This document shows, in pieces, positions 56,982-64,000 of a stretch of DNA of 64,000 bases (position 1 is the first letter of the stretch; each line of letters starts with the position of its first letter). Position numbers and translations under genes: made by a program. The stretch spans positions 186,001 through 250,000 of the forward strand of contig CADCXA010000019.1 of NCBI GenBank assembly GCA_902806565.1, given 5' to 3'. The notes under the pieces are model-generated. The model saw nothing but the letters and a program-made list of their open reading frames with translations. It ran no database searches and was not told the DNA's origin. Source of the stretch: Hypoxylon rubiginosum (lineage: Eukaryota > Ascomycota > Sordariomycetes > Xylariales > Hypoxylaceae).

Positions 56982-58493
56982 CTACTCGTGAACCTCGCCC
57001 TCGTCATCGTCAGAGCTAAGACGTCGCCGCTTCTGGTCTCGGCTCTCTGACGCGAGTGACTCGACCTCCTTTCGCTTCGTGCCGTTAGTACTAGGGTGAA
57101 TGGCGGGATTGTTTGCTGCTTCTTTCAAGACAGCGTCCGAGTCACCAGGGGCGGCTTGAGAGGCGGACTCGGCAGCGGCCGTGTCAACCTCTCTCTCGGC
57201 TGTGGCTTCATCGAGGCCGTTGACCTTGCCCTTGGGACTCTGCGTAGCGCTGTCGGTTCTTGGAGTCCCATTCGTCGAACGAACGCCAATATCCTCTCCT
57301 CTCCGTCTAGTATTCTCGAGGCTAAACACGGGTGACTGTGAATAGGGATTCTCCTGTTTTCGCAAGGGGTTCTCGATATAGAATTCTTTGAGAACCTGTA
57401 TTGCCTTGGCACAGTGATCCTCGTTGCCGTTAAGCGCCTTCCACCAGGCATCGCCATTCAGATCTTCGATCCGCTCGCCCGTGAATGTACTAGAGAAGAA
57501 GATGGCAGCAATGGCGATGTCGCGTGCATCCATGAGTAGCGGCAAGATAGTTAGGCATGAGTCGTTGCAGAAGGCCCACGCCGCGTGTCGCAGATTCTTA
57601 TTGTGGATCACCTGTAGCTGGCCGAGGAAGTCGTATAGTTTGAAGTGCGGACTCTCGATCATAAGGTCGAAGGTCAAGTTCTCAAGCATGACTTCCTCAA
57701 ACATGAGAATGCTATCGCGCCATCTCCAGTATTCCTTAGATTGCTCGTCCACAATAAGCTTGGCATTCTTTTGGGCGACCTTCGCGACGGCAATGATGAT
57801 ATCCTTCGTCTTGCGGCAGTTCTCTTCCGTCTTGTTCGCGAGGAAGAGTGCCGTTGCTGCAATATTCTGTATGACATCCGTGGTTAGCGATGGATCCAAC
57901 GCGCGCCGGTTGTTCCCACTTCGTGACCAAGGGAGGGAGTTGTGACGCTCATCAAATCCAAAGTCAACCAAAGAACCCATCTCTCGTGCATCCGACCTTA
58001 ACCATCTGATTCTTGGAGAACTTACGTAGTGATGGATTCCATGCTTCTCCTCAACCATGCTACATCTCATGAAGAATCGGTGGAAGAAAACTCCTGCGAC
58101 ATAGAGCGTGGTCTGAGGAAGTTCGAGCAAGATGCCAGCTTGGTAGACAAAATTGACACCTTTTGCTCGTCTTAGTCTCTCCTCTGCTGGTGATAATCCA
58201 TCTAGGATGCTCGGACTGCTGAGGATCTCATCCTGAGTAAAGTGCCACTGGTTAGACATGGCGACCGGGGTTTTGGGTGCTGATCGGGTGGGTGAAGGGG
58301 CACTTCGTCGCGATTGTGGTCTCGGGGGCGAGGTACGTGATGAGTTGGTGGGTGGTGAAGGTGCGGGTGGAGGTACGTCGCGTCTTCTTGATGGTGATTT
58401 TGAAGAGCTCTTGGTGCTGGTATTGTTGGATGGTGCGGTAAGAATTTGGTAGCCTTCTCGGTAGGGAGGTCGGTATCGGTCGACGCTCGCCAT
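56982..58493 (-). CDS. Transcription-type cyclin (cyclin K/T, Pch1/CTK2-like)
   Basis: Two exons on the minus strand, 58493-58026 and 57865-56982 (exon 2 begins at AAT at 57866), with a 159-nt intron, give 450 residues. The first cyclin box has LSPAEERLRRAKGVNFVYQA, TLYVAGVFFHRFFMR and, across the junction, HHY joined to NIAATALFLANKTEEN. The second cyclin box follows with LRHAAWAFCNDSCLT. The N-terminal 75 residues and the C-terminal 140 are disordered, Ser/Pro-rich and end in a nuclear-signal-like KRRRLSSDDDEG. Such cyclins partner CDK9/CTK1-type kinases that phosphorylate the RNA polymerase II tail. The intron has no in-frame stop and is a multiple of three, so an unspliced 503-residue form is also open. 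Confidence 0.88.
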   Translation of the reverse strand: MASVDRYRPPYREGYQILTAPSNNTSTKSSSKSPSRRRDVPPPAPSPPTNSSRTSPPRPQSRRSAPSPTRSAPKTPVAMSNQWHFTQDEILSSPSILDGLSPAEERLRRAKGVNFVYQAGILLELPQTTLYVAGVFFHRFFMRCSMVEEKHGIHHYVSSPRIRWLRSDAREMGSLVDFGFDERHNSLPWSRSGNNRRALDPSLTTDVIQNIAATALFLANKTEENCRKTKDIIIAVAKVAQKNAKLIVDEQSKEYWRWRDSILMFEEVMLENLTFDLMIESPHFKLYDFLGQLQVIHNKNLRHAAWAFCNDSCLTILPLLMDARDIAIAAIFFSSTFTGERIEDLNGDAWWKALNGNEDHCAKAIQVLKEFYIENPLRKQENPYSQSPVFSLENTRRRGEDIGVRSTNGTPRTDSATQSPKGKVNGLDEATAEREVDTAAAESASQAAPGDSDAVLKEAANNPAIHPSTNGTKRKEVESLASESRDQKRRRLSSDDDEGEVHE

Positions 58494-58840
58494 CGCGCTG
58501 TGGTTGTTTTATGGTGTAGAAGAAGCCACTGCCAGGCTCTTTGCGGCAGTTTAGAATCTTGGACAGGCCGCCGGAATCAAGTATCTATGTGGCGTTAATT
58601 GACGAGGTCATCTCTTCTGTAGATTGCAGTGGCGGCGAAGGTGAGATGTTGCTCGTGTGCAGAGGTCGGAGAAGTTCAGACAGGGCAGACAAGTACAAAG
58701 AATGGCAAAATGGCAATGTGAATGGAATCAACTTTGGAGATCTCCCTCCAATTCTCTATCTGATTTGTTGTTACACGCCAGGGGGTGGGTCCGGCATTTG
58801 TACCCTTATGTAATCATCAACACCTAACATTGAAGCTACC
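58494..58840. other. Promoter region of the cyclin gene
   Basis: No gene. Upstream DNA of the minus-strand cyclin gene, with no clear motif. Confidence 0.35.
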
Positions 58841-58867
58841 TACCTACATGGTAGTACCATGTAGGTA
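58841..58867. repeat. 27-bp perfect palindrome
   Basis: TACCTACATGGTA, a single G, then TACCATGTAGGTA: 13-bp arms with no mismatch. It lies about 30 bp left of the MITE-like element. Confidence 0.85.
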
Positions 58868-58897
58868 CACCTACATCCTACATGGTACCTACTACAC

Positions 58898-59080
58898 GTA
58901 CTTGCGCGGGTTGAACACACTCACACCCCCCAATCCCCTAACCCCCCCAAGGTTATTGAGGACTATGCCAATTAGAATTTACTTCATTCATTAAAATTGA
59001 AACAATTCTTAATTCGATTAAAGAGATTTTAAATGATATTTTCGAATGGGGGCGTGGGTATGTTCAACCCGTGCAAGTAC
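58898..59080. mobile_element. 183-bp MITE-like element with about 33-bp terminal inverted repeats
   Basis: The left end GTACTTGCGCGGGTTGAACA (continuing CACTCACACCCCCC) matches the inverse of the right end, which read backwards is GTACTTGCACGGGTTGAACA then TACCCACGCCCCC. About 29-30 of 33 bases agree. The interior is AT-rich with no coding frame. CTAC occurs on both sides (left ACTAC, right CTACG) but the target duplication is not certain. The structure fits a miniature inverted-repeat transposable element. Confidence 0.65.
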
Positions 59081-59241
59081 CTACGTCGGTTATCTCAAGA
59101 CGTACACACCCCAGACAACCATAAATTGTTTGTGTACAATAGTATTCATCATAGGAGGTAGCCATAGGCAAAATAATACATAGTAAGAATAATAAGAATA
59201 GTCTATTTGGGTATCTTAGAGCTTACTTGTTTCTCCATTAT

Positions 59242-60871
59242 TCATACTCCTTCGCCATCATTGCGACCCCATAACTTGACTGTCCTATCGTGTCCACCAC
59301 TCACGATCCATTTCCCATCTCTACTGATATCAACACTTGCAACCGGACCCGTGTGTCCTTCTAAGGTCTGTATGAGTGTCCAGTCGTCGGCAGAGAACAC
59401 GTTAACCTTGCGGTCAAATCCACTCGACACGAAGAACGTGCCAGACTTCTTGGGGAGCTGGTTCCCCTTTTCATCGAGCCCTGGACGGCTACCCAGAATC
59501 GGGTCGTCTAGTCCCTTGTACCATCTCAAATCCGAGACTGCACTGCTGTGGGCGCCGATGCCACCCGTTCTCTGAACCTTCCTTACATCCCAGCACTTGA
59601 TCCAGCCATCTGCGGACCCGGTCAGTACACGGTGACCGTCCGAGCCCCAGTCGATTCCGTGGATTGGTTTAATATGTCCGTCTCCGTGACCATCCAGAAT
59701 CATAACTGTTCTTCCAGATCGCAAGTCCCATATTCTACCAATGCTATCTAGACCTGCACTAGCCAGTAGCGATCCGTCGGTGTTGAAACTGATGGCGAAG
59801 ACACCTCGCGAGTGACCTTCTTGTAGTAACAACTCCGTTGTCGACTCGACATCCCATAAGCGCCACGTAGTATCTTCTGAAGCTGAGGCGAGATAGCGGC
59901 CCGAGGGATGGAACTCGACTCGGCATACCCGTTGGCCATGTCCCTCGAGCGTAGACAGTGGAGTGTCTTTGTTTAATGACCAAAGATTCACCTGACCCTC
60001 CGCACCGCCAGAAGCAAGGTTAACCGTTTCAGGCGACACGTTATTCTCGGGTAGAGTGGCACCAGGGAACCATGAGATGCCACTCACTCGAGTAGTATGG
60101 CCTCGCAGCGTCATCTTCTCATCAAGTGTTGGTATTTCGATCAGTTTGATCGATCCTCCCCAATTGCCTGCTGCGATAAGCTGTCCATTAGGAGATATCC
60201 TCGTCATGCTGACATTTCTGTCTCCTGCGGTCTGACTGCCCTGAAGTTCGAATGCTTGTAGACGCTCCTTGATCTGTTTGCGGAACTTAACGTGCGTTCG
60301 TAGTGGTATCGAAGCCTCTTCCTTCTGAAATGCCAATCTTTGCTTTGCTCGCGGTAAAGAAAATCGAGCGATCTCTTGCCGTGCCCGTAGCAACTCGTCG
60401 CTACCAGTGGTGTAGAACTCTTCTTCTTGGTCTTCCTGGTCCCCTTCCGGCGCATCTTCCATGGTCACGTCGGGAGACTCTCCCGGCCCCTGTTCCGCTT
60501 GTAAGGTTAAGAGTTCTCTTAATCTATCACGTCGGTCTGCCGGGCCCTCGCCGAAGAGAGTGATTGGCTCTCCGAGTTCCCGTAATCTAGCGCGCACACG
60601 GCCATCATCTGTAGGTACTGCCATAGTAGCTGCTCGTCTCTTCCGCTCGAACTGGGATAGAATAGCTGACGCTTTCTCTGGCGCGATGCCAGCAGATGTT
60701 GAAGGGATATCATAATCGTGATCTTCGGGGACTTCATCTAAACTCATCCCGCGGTCCTGTGCACGATAGGTGTTAGATGCAATGCAATGTTTTTGGAAGA
60801 ACGGTGCCTATTCTAGGTGAGCTTACCTCTTCAGCTTCCTCCACATATGCTTGCCGCGAAGGGTGCATCAT
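59242..60871 (-). CDS. PRP4: U4/U6 snRNP WD40 protein PRP4 (PRPF4)
   Basis: Two exons on the minus strand. A 15-codon first exon (60871-60827, [15 protein letters not shown]) joins at GTAAGC..GTGCACAG to 60756-59242 ([16 protein letters not shown]...), total 519 residues. The PRP4-like (SFM) domain is [20 protein letters not shown] near residues 65-85. A helical linker leads to seven WD40 repeats with GH...WD/LW signatures such as [38 protein letters not shown] and [17 protein letters not shown]. This is a core subunit of the U4/U6.U5 tri-snRNP. It holds the U4/U6 duplex with PRP3 in the nucleus and is required for spliceosome assembly. All repeats are complete. Confidence 0.94.
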
Positions 60872-62555
60872 GATGGGCAACAGAGATGGGCGAATGAGCT
60901 TTGGAATTCCGAGGACGCTGGTGTGCGTTGGGTTTAGGAGGCGATGTTGATAGTTTATGGTGTATTTTCAGATTTCAGACTTGACTAGAAATCAGAGATC
61001 AGCTTTTTTCCTTTTTCGCAAAAGCTCCAAAGCCGCGCCGGGGCGTGAACTCTGAAAAGTGGAGAAGAGCACCGTGGGTCAGAGCTCTTAAAATTCCGGA
61101 TTTAGTAATATCTACTTCCATCAGCCCTATCAGAAGCGTCAGGATCTTGAAAGCTTGTGATACCCTCAATATTATGAATAAATCGTTCATGAAGTGGTTA
61201 CTACTAGTGAACATTGATTTTCTATATTGCATTACTAGGTACGTTGATAAACTACTCTAGTAACATTTTTAAGCTTAAAACAAGCTATCAAGCTCAAGTT
61301 TCTGTCGTAATGTCATGATAAATTAATAAAAGCTAGCTTAATAGAAAACCTCGATGGCAGAGGTATTGAACTCGGAATTCGATTACTCATAGTACTTACT
61401 ATGACTACCTACATATGTAAGTATATAGCAGAGCTGGACTGGAACTTGTGGTTACCTTGCTTAACTGAAGGGAATTAGATCTAAAATAGAACGAGTATCA
61501 AGGAATCTATCATCCTTTGATCGCACTATTAAGAGTTTGTGAATTGGATGCAGGAGAGTGCCCCATGTTATTGTAAGCAGATACGAAAACGGTTGCATAA
61601 TAACTCCGGATTTTGTAATTTTGTAAAGCGGTGTAAGCCACGGAGCTTCTTTTAAATTCGCGTAGGAATAAACCGCGGGTTTCTTTAATTTGTTTGTTAG
61701 TTAAAACTGAAAATTTACTTGTTTCAAATTTGCATTCCTCTTCGAGAATCATGTAGACATGTGAATATTTCGAGGGCTAATTTGACGTGGTAGACAAGTC
61801 AAGGTGTTAATGGAATGAAGTCATCTCACTTTCAGCTTATGACTTTGGTCGCGTTTCCCTGATAGTTGGCTATTATAATTGCCCTTATTGGTTGCAGCAA
61901 TAATCAGGCCATAAACAATCAGGGACATAAAAATTCTGTCAGCTGTTAGCGGCTAATCACGGGACGCGGGGCATGGTTGGGGAAACGTTGGGCACCTGAA
62001 CAGCCTGAAGGAGAAGCCCGCCTCTCCCGCATAGGGCTTGCCATCCACCAAATCTCCACGAGCTGAGTGTGGAAAAGCCTGTGGAATGAGTGGAATGAGA
62101 TCCGCTCGCTACACCCCACCCCTTAAAACCCCCCTGTTCTGTCGCGTAATTCTTTCGAAAGTTAAAAGAAAGTGGTGGCCTTTTCTCAATCTTCGATTTC
62201 TTCCCTTTTTATTTTTCAAACCACCACTCCGGTGAAACAAACCTTTTCGACACTCGAGAATAGTATCAGCACTTCCGAATAACCGCACGATTGCCAATGC
62301 ATCAGCAAAACGATTCCGACAATTTTTCTTCATCTCTTGTTTACAACCAGATGCTCGTTCCAGCCCTACAGCCAAAGCATCCTGATTACCTTTGCGAAGC
62401 ACGCGCTGACGCTGAGCGCCGACGTGGCACTCGTCTACCGTGAATCGGGGCGGGTTGAGAGCCGTATCGACGGGAAACTTTCATTAAAAACTATAGATTA
62501 ATTTGGTATTGCCAACGATAGACCGAGAAGGAGAACACAGGAGGAATTAGAAGTC
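60872..62555. other. Intergenic, no gene seen
   Basis: 1.7 kb between divergent genes PRP4 (minus) and the kinase (plus). AT-rich, with pyrimidine-rich tracts near 62190 that suggest a long kinase leader. No open frame with a recognisable domain. Confidence 0.4.
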
Positions 62556-64000
62556 ATGCTACCTCCGGCCGCTCCAGCGCTTACCACTGTCCGGGGTTTC
62601 ATTCACACCCCGGTCATGTCCGGCGACGAGGATTCCGACCACTGCCAGACACCCCCTCTGTCCGCGCGACGTGGCCGCGCCGCTCATATCGATGATGTTG
62701 TCAGCGCCAACTGCAGTCCCATCCTGCGTGGCACTAACTCGCCTGCCATAAGCGGCATTACCAAGCTACGCTTGAAGCTCGAGCCCCTTAGTTTGGGCGA
62801 CTCCCGCACAAGCTCCATGGCTCGTACTCGCAGCAACAGTCGACAACGCTGTATGAGCGGGGCCACCAGCCAGGCAGGTCGTAGCGATGACGAAATCTCC
62901 GAAGGTGGATCAACTAGTTACGAGGTTCAGCTGGAGAATGATTTTGTCAGTGAGAGCGTACGCGAGAAGAGGTATGGCGCGATCGAAGGCGGACTAGTAC
63001 CCCGGAAGATGCAGGCCGACGACTTCGAGCCCCTTCGTTGTCTCGGCAAGGGTACATATGGAACCGTTCTACTTGTCAAACAACGCGCGACAGGTCGGCT
63101 GTATGCACAGAAGCAATTCAAGAAGGCATCCGTCGTCGTGCACAAGAAACTCATCGAGCAAACAAAGACAGAGCGGCAGATCCTCGAGTCCGTCAATAGA
63201 CACCCATTCGTCGTCAAGCTATTTTACGCCTTCCAGGACCTCGAGAAGCTGTACCTCATCCTCGAGTATGGACAGGGCGGAGAATTGTTTACCCACCTCA
63301 ACACCGAGAAGATGTTTCCGGAGCCGGTCGCTGCCTTTTACATGGCGGAGATGGTCTTGGCTTTGTCCCATCTCCACGAAACGCTCGGCGTAGTTTACCG
63401 GGATTTGAAACCCGAGAATTGTCTACTGGATTCGCAAGGTCACCTTTTGCTTACCGACTTTGGTCTCTCCAAGGTTGCGGTAGAAGATGACGACTGCAGG
63501 TCTATACTCGGAACTGTCGAGTACATGGCGCCCGAAGTCGTCCAGGGACACAAGTATGGCAAGGCGGCAGATTGGTGGTCGTTTGGTGCGTTGGGCTACG
63601 ACCTTATGACGGGTAACCCACCTTTCCGCGGCGGCAACCACGCTAAGATCCAGCACAACATTGTCAAGCAGAAGCTTGTTATGCCGTACTTCCTGGGCCC
63701 CGACGCCAAGGACCTGCTGACGCGGCTCTTGAGGAAGGAACCTACCAAGCGTCTAGGCTCGAGCATGCCTAGAGACATCCAAATCATCAAGAAGCACAGG
63801 TTCTTCCGGAAGATCGACTGGAAAAAGCTTGCGGCTAGAGAGATGGAGCCTCCGATTCAACCAATGATTACGGATCCCGAGCTTGCGGAGAACTTTGCAC
63901 CTGAATTCACCGAGTTGTCTCTGAGCCCTGTTATCACTACCAAGGATCCGTGGGGCGATCTATCACCGAAGGGTAGCTATAAGGATGACCTCTTTGGAGG
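62556..64000 (+). CDS. AGC-family serine/threonine kinase, S6K/Psk1-like (cut by window end)
   Basis: Open from ATG 62556 to the end of the window (about 481 codons, no stop). A disordered N terminus of about 155 residues is followed by a complete kinase domain. It has the glycine loop LGKGTYGTV, lysine in YAQKQFKK, YRDLKPENCLL, LTDFGLSK and activation segment SILGTVEYMAPE with the PDK1-type Ser. RLLRKEPTKRLGSS closes the domain, then an AGC C-terminal extension starts (FFRKIDWKKLAAREMEPP and FTELSLSPV, the turn motif). The hydrophobic motif should lie just beyond the window. It resembles fission yeast Psk1, the ribosomal S6 kinase acting below TORC1; substrate assignment is an inference. No intron is evident in the visible part. 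Confidence 0.9.
   Translation, partial: MLPPAAPALTTVRGFIHTPVMSGDEDSDHCQTPPLSARRGRAAHIDDVVSANCSPILRGTNSPAISGITKLRLKLEPLSLGDSRTSSMARTRSNSRQRCMSGATSQAGRSDDEISEGGSTSYEVQLENDFVSESVREKRYGAIEGGLVPRKMQADDFEPLRCLGKGTYGTVLLVKQRATGRLYAQKQFKKASVVVHKKLIEQTKTERQILESVNRHPFVVKLFYAFQDLEKLYLILEYGQGGELFTHLNTEKMFPEPVAAFYMAEMVLALSHLHETLGVVYRDLKPENCLLDSQGHLLLTDFGLSKVAVEDDDCRSILGTVEYMAPEVVQGHKYGKAADWWSFGALGYDLMTGNPPFRGGNHAKIQHNIVKQKLVMPYFLGPDAKDLLTRLLRKEPTKRLGSSMPRDIQIIKKHRFFRKIDWKKLAAREMEPPIQPMITDPELAENFAPEFTELSLSPVITTKDPWGDLSPKGSYKDDLFG

Noticed and set aside
57867..58025. Treating the 159-nt cyclin segment as coding
   Set aside because: It interrupts the cyclin box, has GTAAGT and ACAG ends, and its removal joins conserved residues exactly.

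Overview
The window looks like nuclear DNA of a filamentous ascomycete (Pezizomycotina, probably Sordariomycetes). Most introns are short (45-75 nt) with GT..AG ends and CTAAC/CTAAT-type branch sites. There is a HET-domain gene, a fused ATP-grasp/carboxylase ADE2, and an array of secreted esterase, lipase and DUF1996 proteins. Intergenic DNA is AT-rich and full of TACCTA/TAGGTA words. The species cannot be fixed from this sequence alone.

Layout. 0.3-3.2 kb: a CSC1/OSCA-type stress-gated channel. 4-10.5 kb: accessory stretch with a small secreted Cys-containing protein, a striking 727-residue protein made of 28 Cys3-His modules, a three-exon secreted protein and an epoxide-hydrolase-like enzyme. 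11.5-12.4 kb: a decayed BAHD-type acyltransferase split by a 302-bp insertion flanked by a TACG duplication. 12.9-26.6 kb: a methyltransferase, a dynamin-like GTPase, two very small genes, a CE1 esterase, an SDR, a phosphoinositide phospholipase C and a secretory-type lipase. 27-38.9 kb: a HET protein, an unknown helical protein, a dead O-methyltransferase, a BCS1-like AAA ATPase, a tiny gene whose intron carries a tRNA-derived, hairpin-rich element, and a DUF1996 protein. 39.8-47.1 kb: an SNF2 helicase and a large disordered protein. 50-64 kb: core genes (aldo-keto reductase, ADE2, DUS4, transcription-type cyclin, PRP4 and the start of an S6K/Psk1-like kinase), with a 183-bp MITE-like element between the cyclin and PRP4.

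How the genes relate. No biosynthetic gene cluster or operon-like unit is intact. The acyltransferase and O-methyltransferase relics, about 20 kb apart, suggest secondary-metabolism genes that were lost. Core housekeeping genes sit at the two ends (0-3 kb and 50-64 kb), with accessory and mobile material mostly between. The strongest candidate for something undescribed is the 28-module Cys3-His repeat protein. The composite tRNA-like element and the two small inverted-repeat elements come next. Exon boundaries were derived by eye from splice signals and reading phase, without transcript data.
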